Assembly: GCF_003096715.1 (NCBI RefSeq)
Contig: NZ_QEOL01000020.1
Location: 106,060-170,059, forward strand
From: Paraburkholderia silvatlantica
GTDB lineage: Bacteria > Pseudomonadota > Gammaproteobacteria > Burkholderiales > Burkholderiaceae
Length of the DNA: 64,000 nt
Reading direction: 5' to 3'
The notes beneath the pieces were generated by a model. It was given only the letters and a program-made list of their open reading frames with translations, searched no databases and was not told where the DNA came from. Shown here one piece after another: positions 54,743 through 63,274 of this stretch (within the stretch, counting starts at the first letter, position 1; each line of letters starts with the position of its first letter). The translations under genes and the position numbers were made by a program.

Positions 54743-55681
54743 ATGGAAACGACATCCTCGAGCGCAAATCCTTTAGTGGTTCTTTCGGACGGTCTGGCCG
54801 ACATTGTCGCGCGAGTCGGGCAGAGCGTCGTGGCAATCCATGGCCGGCATCGCATGCCGTCGAGTGGGGTAATCTGGCGCCACGGCGTCGTGGTAACGGC
54901 TGCCCACACGATCCGGCGCGAGGAGGGGATCGACCTCACCTTGACCGACGGCCGTACGGTCGCCGCAGTCCTTGCAGGGCTGGATCCGGGCACCGATCTC
55001 GCCGTGCTGAAGCTGGACGGCGTGGACCTGGACCCAGTCGAGTCCGGCGATGCCCGCTCGCTCAAGCCGGGTCATCTGGCGCTCGCCGTCGCGCGCGCCG
55101 ACGAACTCGGCGCCAGTGCCGATTTTGGCGTGATTGGCAGCACGGGTGGTCCCTGGCGCACGTGGAGAGGCGGACAGCTCGACGCATTCGTGCGGCTGGA
55201 CGGCGGTCTGCGCCCGGGTTTCTCGGGCGCGGCCCTGGCCGATATGCGCGGCCAGGTCGTGGGTATCTGCACGTCGGGACTGATGCGCGGTGCAGGCATG
55301 GTGATTCCCGCGACGACGGTGGAGCGCGTCGCCGACGAACTGCTGGCCAAGGGGCGCGTGTCGCGGGGCTATCTTGGCGTCGGCACGCAGCAGGTCAGCC
55401 TGCTCGACGCATGGGTGGACAAAATGAACCTGTCGTTCAATAACGGATTGCTGATCAGTTCGCTGGCGCCAGGCGGTCCTGCGGAACAGGCGGGCATACT
55501 GATTGGCGACGTGCTGATCGAACTGGACGGCCAACCTTGCCGCGACATCGGCGACTTGCACGCCGCGCTGGGCTCGACGAGCATCGGGCAGCCGTTGCCA
55601 GTCACGTTGATCCGGGGCGGCGAGCGCCACGCATGCACAGTAACCGTGGGCGAACGGCCCCAGCGGCATTCGTGCAGGTGA
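54743..55681 (+). CDS. HtrA-like S1C serine protease with one PDZ domain, no signal peptide
   Basis: A 312-residue protein. The trypsin-like domain (about 15-205) has the catalytic triad His55 (VTAAHTI), Asp85 (GTDLAVLKL) and Ser161 in GFSGAAL, an unusual variant of the GNSGGPL motif. One PDZ domain follows (about 215-305; SRGYLGVGTQQV, GGPAEQAGILIGDVLIELDG). No signal peptide or membrane helix is seen, so it may be cytosolic, unlike DegP/DegS. AGGAGA precedes ATG 54743. A LuxR-type regulator gene follows after 18 bases, suggesting a shared operon. Confidence 0.88.
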   Translation: METTSSSANPLVVLSDGLADIVARVGQSVVAIHGRHRMPSSGVIWRHGVVVTAAHTIRREEGIDLTLTDGRTVAAVLAGLDPGTDLAVLKLDGVDLDPVESGDARSLKPGHLALAVARADELGASADFGVIGSTGGPWRTWRGGQLDAFVRLDGGLRPGFSGAALADMRGQVVGICTSGLMRGAGMVIPATTVERVADELLAKGRVSRGYLGVGTQQVSLLDAWVDKMNLSFNNGLLISSLAPGGPAEQAGILIGDVLIELDGQPCRDIGDLHAALGSTSIGQPLPVTLIRGGERHACTVTVGERPQRHSCR

Positions 55682-55699
55682 GGTCCGGGAAGCGGCCAA

Positions 55700-56368
55700 A
55701 TGTCGGATGGAACGATGGAACACATGGGGCCGGTGCGGGTCGCGGTCATTGCGTCGTCGTCGCAGGTGCGCGCAAGCTTGCAAGCGATTGTCGAGGCGCA
55801 GCCGCCACTCGCGTTCCTCGGCAGCGCAGCCGATGCCGAAACGCTCGCCGCTTACCTCGCCGGTACGGTGCCGGATGTCATGGTGGCCGACATCGAGCCG
55901 CAGGCAAGCGACGCGCTCAAGACACTGTTCGATTCTGACCACGTGCCGGCGGCGCTGGTCCTGTTGCTCGACGACCCGGATAGCGACGGATTCCCCGACG
56001 AACTGCCCGCCGAGACGACGGCGATCCTGTCGCGCGACGTGACGCCCGCCGAAATCGTCGCGGCCATCGAAGCCGCCGCCGCCGGCCTGTGCGTGCTCTC
56101 GCCCGACATCCTCGCAAGGCTGCTGGCCGGACGAAAACCATTACGCCAGACGATGTCGGGCGGACCGCTCGAAGCCTTGTCGCTGCGGGAGATCGAAGTG
56201 CTGGCGATGCTCGCCGACGGACTCGGCAACAAGGAGATCGCCCGGCAACTCGATATCTCGGACAACACGGTGAAATCCCATCTCTCGTCCATCTTCGGCA
56301 AACTCGGCGCGACCAATCGCACCGAAGCGGTGATGCTCGGTATGCGGCGCGGATACGTCATGGTGTAG
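55700..56368 (+). CDS. LuxR/NarL-type regulator with degenerate receiver domain
   Basis: A 222-residue protein. The C-terminal LuxR helix-turn-helix is intact (LSLREIEVLAMLADGLGNKE and ISDNTVKSHLSSIFGKLGA). The N-terminal part has the receiver fold with Asp64 (VADIEP) at the phosphorylation position. The acidic metal pocket is replaced by ASSS (residues 18-21), and the conserved Lys region reads SRDVTP. Normal phosphorylation is therefore doubtful. No histidine kinase is adjacent. It lies 18 bases after the HtrA-like protease, which may control it or be controlled by it. Confidence 0.88.
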   Translation: MSDGTMEHMGPVRVAVIASSSQVRASLQAIVEAQPPLAFLGSAADAETLAAYLAGTVPDVMVADIEPQASDALKTLFDSDHVPAALVLLLDDPDSDGFPDELPAETTAILSRDVTPAEIVAAIEAAAAGLCVLSPDILARLLAGRKPLRQTMSGGPLEALSLREIEVLAMLADGLGNKEIARQLDISDNTVKSHLSSIFGKLGATNRTEAVMLGMRRGYVMV

Positions 56369-56450
56369 ACAGGCCGCGACCGCCCCCCGGGCCGCGGCTC
56401 TGCGTCGTGGGGCAGGGGAACGGCTTCAGCGAATGGCGTTCGCCACAGCC

Positions 56451-57377
56451 TCAGAAAATCGAGCGCCCGGTGCGCGTCGTCAACCACTCCAGCGCCAGCG
56501 AGCCCACCAGCGAATTGCCCGTCGCGTCGAGGCCCGGCGACCACACGCACACCGCGAACTCGCCCGGCAGCACCGCAATGATCCCGCCGCCCACACCGCT
56601 CTTCGCGGGCAAGCCCACGCGGTAGACGAAATCGCCCGCCGCGTCGTAGGTGCCGCAGGTCAACATCAGCGCAGAAAGGCGCTTGGCCGAACTCGCGTCG
56701 AGCACGGGTTCGCCGCTCGCGGGCGAGACGCCGCCATTGGCCAGAAAGAGCGCCGAGCGCGCCAGTTCCACACAGCTCATCGAGATCGCGCATTGTCGGC
56801 AATAGGCGTCGATCACGGCATCGGCGGGCATGTCCAGATTGCCGAAGCTCGCGATGAAATGCGCCATAGCGCGATTGCGCTCGGCGTGCGCGAGTTCCGA
56901 TTGCGCGACGCGCAGGTCGTAGCCGATGCCGGGCTCGCCCGCAAGCCGCCGCATGAAATCGACGAGCGCGGTCTCCGCCTGCACGAAGCGGCGGCACAGC
57001 ACGTCGGTCACGACGAGCGCGCCCGCGTTGATGAACGGGTTGCGCGGCTTGCCCGCCTCGAATTCGAGCTGGACGAGCGAGTTGAATGCCGTGCCCGAAG
57101 GCTCGCGGCCCACGCGCTGCCAGAGCGCGTCGCCGAGCAGCTGGAACGCGAGCGTGCAGGCGAACAGCTTCGAAATGCTCTGGATGGAAAAGCGCACATC
57201 GGCGTCGCCGGTGCGGTACACCTGGCCGTCCACCGTCACGATAGCCATGCCGAAGTGATCGGCGCGCACCGTGGCGAGTTCGGGAATGTAGTCGGCAACG
57301 CGGCCCGTGCCGATATACGGCTGCAGGTCGCGATGGATGGCTTCGAGGATGGGCGTGTAGTCGAACGTGTGATTCAT
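56451..57377 (-). CDS. glsA: Glutaminase
   Basis: A 308-residue serine-type glutaminase converting glutamine to glutamate and ammonia. The beta-lactamase-like catalytic SxxK is Ser67-Ile-Ser-Lys70 in FSIQSISKLF. Other family blocks are RNPFINAGALVVTD, ANGGVSPASGEPV and GLPAKSGVGGGI. The length is typical (about 305-310). It is transcribed leftward alone, converging on the LuxR-type regulator. Confidence 0.95.
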   Translation of the reverse strand: MNHTFDYTPILEAIHRDLQPYIGTGRVADYIPELATVRADHFGMAIVTVDGQVYRTGDADVRFSIQSISKLFACTLAFQLLGDALWQRVGREPSGTAFNSLVQLEFEAGKPRNPFINAGALVVTDVLCRRFVQAETALVDFMRRLAGEPGIGYDLRVAQSELAHAERNRAMAHFIASFGNLDMPADAVIDAYCRQCAISMSCVELARSALFLANGGVSPASGEPVLDASSAKRLSALMLTCGTYDAAGDFVYRVGLPAKSGVGGGIIAVLPGEFAVCVWSPGLDATGNSLVGSLALEWLTTRTGRSIF

Positions 57378-57485
57378 GGGCGGAGCCGGGCAGTCGCAGC
57401 GGAGCGCCCGCCGCGGTCCCCGCGATTGTAGCGGCTCGCGCTTACCGCCACGGCGTCATTGCGCGCGTTGACTGAACCTCGCGGC

Positions 57486-59054
57486 TCAATGCGCCCCCGC
57501 CGCGCCGCCGCCGCCGCCCCTTGTCGACTTCGTGATCCAGATGAGCGGAATGATCACGAGAAAGATGATCGCCGAGATATAGAAAATGTCGTTCAGCCCC
57601 ATCATGGCGGCCTGCGTGGTGAGCTGAAAGTCGAACAGCGCGCGTGCGGAGGGTTCGCTCAGATTCAGCACCTTCTGGGTCTGGTCGATCGCCTGCACGA
57701 AGGTCGGGTTGTTGACCGAGGCCTGCTCGGTGAGCCGCGCGTGATGCAGGATCGTGCGGTTGTTCCATGCGTTGGTCGCGATCGAGGTGCCCACCGCGCC
57801 GCAGAACACGCGCACGAAGTTCGAGAGGCCCGCCGCCGCGGGCACGCGGCTCGGCGGCTGCCCCGCGAGAATGATCGCCGTGAGCGGCACGAAGAAGAGC
57901 GCCATCGGGATGCCTTGCAGCAGCGTGGGCAGCACGAGGTGGAAGGTGTCGATTTCGATGACGTACCGCGAACGCATGTAGAACACGCCCGCGAACATCA
58001 CGAACGCGAGCGTCGCGATGATGCGCGCGTCGGAGCGCGGCAGCAGGCGCCCCACGACGGGCGAGAGCAGCATCGCGAAGACGCCGAGCGGCGCGGTTAC
58101 AAGGCCCGCGTCCACCGAGCGGTAATTCAGATACTCCTGCATCCACTGCGGCAGCAACACGAGATTGCCGAAGAACACGGCGTAGGCCACGGAAATGGCA
58201 ATCGTGCCGCCGAGAAAGTTCCGTTGTCCGAATAAACGCAAGTCGACGATCGGATGCGCCTCGGTCAGCTCCCAGACGAGAAAGAACGCAAAGCTGATGA
58301 GCGCGACGAGGCCGAGCGTGACGATCACGGGCGAGTTGAACCAGTCGAGGTCTTTGCCTTTGTCCAGCATGATCTGGAGCGAGGCGACCCAGGCGATCAG
58401 CAGGCCGAGGCCCACCACGTCGATAGGCGGTTTGCGCGTGGCGGATTCGCGTTTGCGGTAAATCGACCACGTCACGAAAGCCGCGAAGAAGCCCACCGGG
58501 ATGTTGATGTAGAAGATCCACGCCCAGTTGTAGCTATCCGTGATCCAGCCGCCGAGCGCCGGTCCCGCGATCGGGCCGACCGTCGTCGTCATCGCCCAGA
58601 ACGCCAGCGCGGTCGCCGATTTGTCCTTGGGCCAGGAGCCGAGCAGGATGGCCTGCGAAAGCGGAATCAGCGGGCCGGCCACGGCGCCTTGCAGCACGCG
58701 CGCGACCAGCAGGAACGGCAGGGTCGGTGCGATGCCGCACAGCCACGACGCCAGCACGAACGAGAGGATCGAGGTGACGAACAGGCGCACCTGGCCAAAG
58801 CGCTGCGTGAGCCAGCCGGTGAGCGGAATGGAAACGGCGTTGGCCGCCGCGAACACGGTGATGACCCACGTGCCTTCGTCCACGGAAACGCCCATGTCGC
58901 CGGAGATGGTCGGAATGGCGACGTTGGCGATCGACGTGTCGAGCACGTTCATGAAGGTCGCGAGCGAGACCGCGACAGTGCCGAGGATCAGGCTGCCGCC
59001 CTGGAGCGGCGGCGGTGGCGCGGGCGGCGCCGATGATGCGGCGGGCTGGTTCAA
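57486..59054 (-). CDS. DHA2-family drug exporter (EmrB-like, 14 membrane segments)
   Basis: A 522-residue exporter with 14 predicted segments. Typical blocks are VLDTSIANVAIPTISGDMGV in segment 1 and the antiporter motif C region TVGPIAGPALGGWITDSYNW in segment 5. The start codon is TTG at 59054: GGAGA lies seven bases upstream and no better start precedes segment 1. Most such exporters are encoded with an EmrA-type membrane fusion protein, but none is present here. Confidence 0.92.
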   Translation of the reverse strand: MNQPAASSAPPAPPPPLQGGSLILGTVAVSLATFMNVLDTSIANVAIPTISGDMGVSVDEGTWVITVFAAANAVSIPLTGWLTQRFGQVRLFVTSILSFVLASWLCGIAPTLPFLLVARVLQGAVAGPLIPLSQAILLGSWPKDKSATALAFWAMTTTVGPIAGPALGGWITDSYNWAWIFYINIPVGFFAAFVTWSIYRKRESATRKPPIDVVGLGLLIAWVASLQIMLDKGKDLDWFNSPVIVTLGLVALISFAFFLVWELTEAHPIVDLRLFGQRNFLGGTIAISVAYAVFFGNLVLLPQWMQEYLNYRSVDAGLVTAPLGVFAMLLSPVVGRLLPRSDARIIATLAFVMFAGVFYMRSRYVIEIDTFHLVLPTLLQGIPMALFFVPLTAIILAGQPPSRVPAAAGLSNFVRVFCGAVGTSIATNAWNNRTILHHARLTEQASVNNPTFVQAIDQTQKVLNLSEPSARALFDFQLTTQAAMMGLNDIFYISAIIFLVIIPLIWITKSTRGGGGGAAGAH

Positions 59055-59330
59055 GGGTGTTCTCCGCGTATCCGGTTTGCGGCACAGGATACCTGTAATC
59101 GCCGTTTGTCATCGCCAGCCGCGGAGCATCCCCATGCCGCGCAGGGTCATGGGGCTTGCGAATGGCTTTCGCGCGCGATCGGGCTGCCGTTGCGGCTTTA
59201 GGTAGCGAGAGGAAATGGAGTCTTTCGCACACGCGTGGCGCGGCGAGCGTATCCTTGCGCCTGCCGCGCGCCGCGCAAAATGCGTGCGCTGGACACACAA
59301 TACGATCGTCAGTAGAGGGGAGGTCCGACC

Positions 59331-59981
59331 ATGAGCTGGGAAGCATTCGAAGGGGGCTGGCGTCTGGCGCCGGCCGATGGCGCCGCGCGCGCGCTCGTCG
59401 TGCTGCTGCACGGCGTAGGCAGCAACGCACAGGACCTCACGCCGCTCGCCGACGTGTGGCGCGATGCGCTGCCGGGCGTCGCGTTCACGTCGCTCGACGG
59501 CAGCGAACCGTTCGACGGCGGCTTTGGCGGACGCCAGTGGTTCAGCCTGCGCGACATCAGCGAGAGCAATCGCGAGGCGCGCGTCGTTGCCGCCTCGCAG
59601 GTGTTCGAGCGGCGGCTCGACGCCGAACTCGCCCACTGGGGGCTCGGCCATGACGCGCTCGCGCTGGTGGGCTTTTCGCAAGGCTCGATCATGTCGCTCT
59701 ACCACGTGGCCACGCAGGCGGCGGGCGCGGCGGCCGTGGTCGCGTATGCGGGCCGGCTCGTCACGCCCGTGGTCGCGAAAAGCCGCACGGTGCTCACGCT
59801 CGTGCACGGCGAGGACGACGAAGTGATTCCGGCGAGCGAACTGGAGCGCGCCGCCGCCGCGTTCAGCGATGCGGGCTTCGCGGTCACCGCTTTCGCGTTG
59901 CCGGGCGTTGGCCACACGATCACGCCGCAGGGCGTCATGCTCGGGCGCGACGCGCTGGTGCGCACGCTCGCGCGCAGCTAG
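59331..59981 (+). CDS. Alpha/beta hydrolase, carboxylesterase/phospholipase type (YpfH-like)
   Basis: A 216-residue esterase. The fold starts VVLLHGVGSNAQDL. The catalytic triad is Ser116 (GFSQGS), an acid in HGEDDEVIP (Asp163) and His195 (GVGHTI). Size and motifs match the small carboxylesterase/acyl-protein-thioesterase group. GGAGG is seen upstream of ATG 59331. It is divergent from the DHA2 exporter. Confidence 0.9.
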   Translation: MSWEAFEGGWRLAPADGAARALVVLLHGVGSNAQDLTPLADVWRDALPGVAFTSLDGSEPFDGGFGGRQWFSLRDISESNREARVVAASQVFERRLDAELAHWGLGHDALALVGFSQGSIMSLYHVATQAAGAAAVVAYAGRLVTPVVAKSRTVLTLVHGEDDEVIPASELERAAAAFSDAGFAVTAFALPGVGHTITPQGVMLGRDALVRTLARS

Positions 59982-60318
59982 CCGCGGGGCCGATCCGGTC
60001 GCTGGCGGGGCGAGGTCGGGCCCCGTTAATCGGCATGCATGGCGGCCAACCGGTACAAATTGGCAGTCGCATAAGCCCGCGGTGTCGTATTTCGGCCATA
60101 TTTTCCGGATACGCTAGGCAGTTGTTTTTGGACCGGCTAAAGTTCGCGCCGGTCGCGGCCGTTAATACGGGGAGTCGCCGCGACCTTATGGGCCGCGTAG
60201 GCCCGTTCCGCCCGGCGCGCGGCGAGTTCGCGCTGCCTGGACGAGGCCGCCATCGGGAATGCCATCCGGCGGCGCATCGTCTGCCGGGTCGCCAAAAAGA
60301 ACCGAACTTCAGACCCAT
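59982..60318. other. Intergenic region upstream of solitary mreB
   Basis: The 337 bases contain a perfect 7-bp inverted repeat GACCGGC/GCCGGTC (60131-60137 and 60148-60154) with a 10-base loop, just after the run TTGTTTTTG. An AT-rich patch at 60080-60130 is the likeliest promoter for the mreB-like gene. No reading frame here looks coding. Confidence 0.5.
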
Positions 60319-61377
60319 ATGGCCCGAGCCAAGCCGCATTCCATCTTTTCCAAAAGGCTGTTCCGCCAGGAGGACGTGGCGCTCGATCTCGGTACGGCCA
60401 ACACGCTCATCTACACCGCCGACAAGGGCATCGTGCTGAACCAGCCCTCCGTGGTCTGCTTCGAAAGGCGCGCGGGCGCGAGCGAGACGACGGTGGCCGC
60501 GGTGGGCCGCGAGGCGAAGGATCTGCTCGGCCGCACGCCGGCCAACCTGGAGACGGTGCGGCCGCTTTCGCACGGTGTGATCGCCAATTTTTCCGCTGCC
60601 GAACACATGATGCGCCGCTTCGTGGCGATGGCGCAGCCGCGCCGGCTGCTCGGCCGCCGTGCGGCATTCACGGTGTGCGTGCCGGCGGGCGCGACGCGCG
60701 TCGAGCGCCGCGCGATTCGCGAGGCGGCCTTCGCGGCAGGTGCGGCGAGCGTGAACCTGATCGGCGAGTCGCTGGCTTCGGCGCTCGGCGCGGGTTTGCC
60801 GGTGCACGCAGCAACCGGCTCGATGGTCGTGGATATCGGCGGCGGCACGACGGAAGTGGGCATCGTCGCGCTGGGCGGCGTGGCGTGCAGCGGTTCGGTG
60901 CGCGTGGGCGGCGACCAGTTCGACCGCGCCATCGTCGACCACGTGCGCACGCTCTATGGCGTCGTGCTGGGCGAGCAGACCGCCGAACACGTGAAAAAGA
61001 CGATTGGCTGCGCGCTCTACGGCGAACCCATCGAACGCATACGCGCGACCGGGCGCAGCATGGAAGACGGTCTGCCGCGCACGGTCGAGATCACGAGCCA
61101 CGACGTGGTGGACGCGCTGGCCGCGCCGTTGCGCGTAGTGATCAACGCGGTGCGGCAGGTGCTCGAGACGGCGCCCGCCGAACTCGTCACCGATATCGCC
61201 GATAGCGGCATCGTGCTCACGGGCGGCGGCTCGCTGCTCGGCAGGCTCGACCAGTGCCTCGCCGCCGAGCTTGGCGTGGCCGTGCGGGTGGCCGACGAGC
61301 CGCTCACCTGCGCGGTGCGCGGCGCGGGTGCGGCGGCGTCGCTCATGAGCGAGCACGCTTTCGAAATGGTCGAATAA
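60319..61377 (+). CDS. MreB-family actin-like protein (solitary paralogue)
   Basis: A 352-residue MreB-type protein. Actin-fold motifs are VALDLGTANTLIYT (phosphate 1, about residue 22), VVDIGGGTTEVGIVALGG (phosphate 2, about 173) and VLTGGGSLLGRLD (adenosine, about 303). ATG 60319 starts just before the conserved N-terminal segment; an upstream codon at 60259 would add a non-homologous leader. No mreC, mreD, mrdA or rodA follows, so this is not the housekeeping mre operon. It may modify cell shape or replace MreB under some condition. Confidence 0.9.
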   Translation: MARAKPHSIFSKRLFRQEDVALDLGTANTLIYTADKGIVLNQPSVVCFERRAGASETTVAAVGREAKDLLGRTPANLETVRPLSHGVIANFSAAEHMMRRFVAMAQPRRLLGRRAAFTVCVPAGATRVERRAIREAAFAAGAASVNLIGESLASALGAGLPVHAATGSMVVDIGGGTTEVGIVALGGVACSGSVRVGGDQFDRAIVDHVRTLYGVVLGEQTAEHVKKTIGCALYGEPIERIRATGRSMEDGLPRTVEITSHDVVDALAAPLRVVINAVRQVLETAPAELVTDIADSGIVLTGGGSLLGRLDQCLAAELGVAVRVADEPLTCAVRGAGAAASLMSEHAFEMVE

Positions 61378-61557
61378 CGGCGCAAGCCGGCGCACGGGGC
61401 AATACCGCTTCGCCAGGGCGCCGGCCTGCCGTGTGTTCGCGCCGCGGGCGTGGGACAATACGCCACTTGCCGGCGTGCGCCGCAATGGGCTGCCGTAGTC
61501 CGTGGCCTTAGTCCGTTGCAATGCGCCGCTGTCCCGTTGTCTCCACATCGTCCAGCC

Positions 61558-62403
61558 GTGAATCCAGCCGCTTTTCCGGCCCCCGGTACGTTCATCGAAC
61601 TGCCCGGCGGCCTGCCCGTGCCCTATGTCGAACGGGGCTCGGGCGAACTCCTTCTCTTCGTGCACGGCTCGCTTTGCGATTACCGCTACTGGCGGCCGCA
61701 GCTGGCCGGCCTCGCGCAGCAATATCGCTGCGTATCGGTGAGTCTCACGCACTACTGGCCCGCCGCGGATGCTGCGCGCGGCCAGCCTTTCAGCTGGCGG
61801 CAGCATGCGGACGAACTCGCGGCGTTTGTCGAAGCTCTGGGAGCCGGGCCCGCGCACGTGATCGGACATTCGCGCGGCGGCTTCGTGTCGTTCCAGTTCG
61901 CGCGGCGCCATCCGCAACAGGTGCGCACGCTCACGCTCGCCGATCCGGGCGGGCCAGTCCAGCAGCCGGGGCAGACACTCGCCGCGCTGCCCGAGACCGT
62001 CAACGCGCTGCGCGCCCGCGCCGTGGCGCTGATCGAGTCGGGCCAGGTGGACGCGGGGCTGGAATTGTTCGTCGATTCGGTGAGCCGGCCCGGCTTCTGG
62101 GCAAGGAGCACGCATGCGTTTCGCCGCATGGCCACCGACAACGCGCACACGCTCGGGCCGCAGTTCCAGGACCCGCTGCCCGCGTACACGCGCGAGCAAG
62201 CCGCCGACGTGCGATGCCCCGTGCAGCTGATCGACGGCGAACTGAGTCCGGAGGTGTTTCACCGGGCCGTGGCCGCGCTCGACGCATGGCTGCCCGATGC
62301 GCGCCGCGCGAGTGTGGCGGGCGCATCGCATGGGATGAATCTGGCGCGGCCCGCGGCGTTCAACGAATTGATCGATCGCTTCGTGAGCGGCCACGGGCGC
62401 TGA
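61558..62403 (+). CDS. Alpha/beta hydrolase
   Basis: A 281-residue alpha/beta hydrolase. The oxyanion HG is in LLLFVHGSLCDYRYW, the nucleophile elbow is GHSRGG (Ser105), the acid lies in QLIDGELSPEVF and the final His in GASHGMNLARP. GTG 61558 is chosen because the conserved N-terminus starts nearby, but no clear ribosome site is seen and the frame is open further upstream to 61450. The substrate is unknown. Confidence 0.82.
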   Translation: MNPAAFPAPGTFIELPGGLPVPYVERGSGELLLFVHGSLCDYRYWRPQLAGLAQQYRCVSVSLTHYWPAADAARGQPFSWRQHADELAAFVEALGAGPAHVIGHSRGGFVSFQFARRHPQQVRTLTLADPGGPVQQPGQTLAALPETVNALRARAVALIESGQVDAGLELFVDSVSRPGFWARSTHAFRRMATDNAHTLGPQFQDPLPAYTREQAADVRCPVQLIDGELSPEVFHRAVAALDAWLPDARRASVAGASHGMNLARPAAFNELIDRFVSGHGR

Positions 62404-62420
62404 CGCACGCCGATGCAATA

Positions 62421-62460
62421 AGGGCGGCCATGCGGAACTGAACCCGCGGCCGCCCTGTTT
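62421..62460 (+). terminator. Terminator after the alpha/beta hydrolase gene
   Basis: AGGGCGGCC (62421-62429) and GGCCGCCCT (62448-62456) form a perfect 9-bp stem with an 18-base loop, followed by GTTTATT on the plus strand. It lies between convergent genes and may act in both directions. Confidence 0.65.
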
Positions 62461-62498
62461 ATTGCTGCGATAAATATCGCTGTCCGAACGATTTTCGC

Positions 62499-62900
62499 TT
62501 AGTCGCGGCCGTGCGCGTGGGCGTCGAGCTTGCGCTCGGCAGCCTCGCCGACGAGGCCCGCGTAGAAGAGGTGCACGCCGATCGCAAGCGAATCGTTGCG
62601 GATTTCGTGGAAGGCCTTCCATGCCTTCGCCGGATCCTTGAACACGAGATAGTGCGCTTCCTGCGCAACGAGGCGGGCGACCCGGTGCAGGCCGTGGCCG
62701 TTGAGCGCGTCCACGAGGTGATCGAGGCTGCGGTGCGTGCGCGCGTCGGTGCGCGGGTACAGCATGTGCAGCACGGCCACGCGCTCGCTGGCGAGTGCGG
62801 CCGACAGCGCGACCACGATGTCCTGGTGATTGAGTGCCGTGACGACGGCGCCCTCTGCTTGTTCGTCTTCTGCGAACAGGGTGTCGACCGAGATGTTCAT
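62499..62900 (-). CDS. Hypothetical protein, about 133 residues, helical
   Basis: A soluble, mainly helical protein (MNISVDTLFAEDEQAEGAVV and DHLVDALNGHGLHRVARLVA). The C-terminus is His/Asp-rich (LDAHAHGRD). AAGGAAG lies eight bases before ATG 62900. I recognise no family. A terminator-like hairpin (62944-62969) lies in its own leader, so expression may involve attenuation. Confidence 0.75.
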   Translation of the reverse strand: MNISVDTLFAEDEQAEGAVVTALNHQDIVVALSAALASERVAVLHMLYPRTDARTHRSLDHLVDALNGHGLHRVARLVAQEAHYLVFKDPAKAWKAFHEIRNDSLAIGVHLFYAGLVGEAAERKLDAHAHGRD

Positions 62901-63274
62901 CTGTTTGCTTCCTTACGTTTTGCTTTAAGCGCGCGTGGCGGTGAAAAAAGCCCGCTACCGAAAGCGGGCCGGATTACAAGATTGCAAGTAATGGAAAACC
63001 CTTGCATGTCAAGCAGTATCGCAAAGATAGGGTGCGGCATGTTGCGCCGCAAGAGAAAAATATTGTTGCAGGAATCGATGTTAAGGAAGCCGCAAGCTTT
63101 ACAGTGTTGCGGGCCTGAAGAGGGATTGTTGCTGGCTGCGCTATCAATCGTTGCTGCAGCGCGCCGTAGAATGCGGCAGGCGGTCGCAGCAATGCCGGCC
63201 TTTCCGGCGGCTGCGTCCTGTTGCGCGAGGTTTGCGCGAAGTATTGCGAAGTAACAGCAATTCAAGGACAGAAA
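62901..63274. other. Divergent region upstream of gltA, with possible small RNA
   Basis: The 374 bases contain the minus-strand terminator at 62944-62969. Upstream of it is a minus-strand TTGACA (about 63008) within an AT-richer stretch, so a short transcript ending at the terminator is possible. Toward gltA, three TTGCG(C)GA-like repeats occur at about 63220-63250. Short open frames here lack coding character. Confidence 0.45.
62944..62969 (-). terminator. Intrinsic-terminator-like hairpin in a leader with no upstream gene
   Basis: GCCCGCT (62950-62956) and AGCGGGC (62963-62969) form a 7-bp stem with a 6-base loop. On the minus strand it is followed by TTTTTT (62949-62944). The nearest minus-strand gene begins after it, at 62900, and nothing on the minus strand lies before it. 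It may end a small RNA or act as an attenuator. Confidence 0.7.

Noticed and set aside
59935..62622. 895-codon minus-strand frame opposite mreB and the hydrolase
   Set aside because: The translation is rich in Arg and His without domains, while the plus strand shows complete actin-like and hydrolase motifs.
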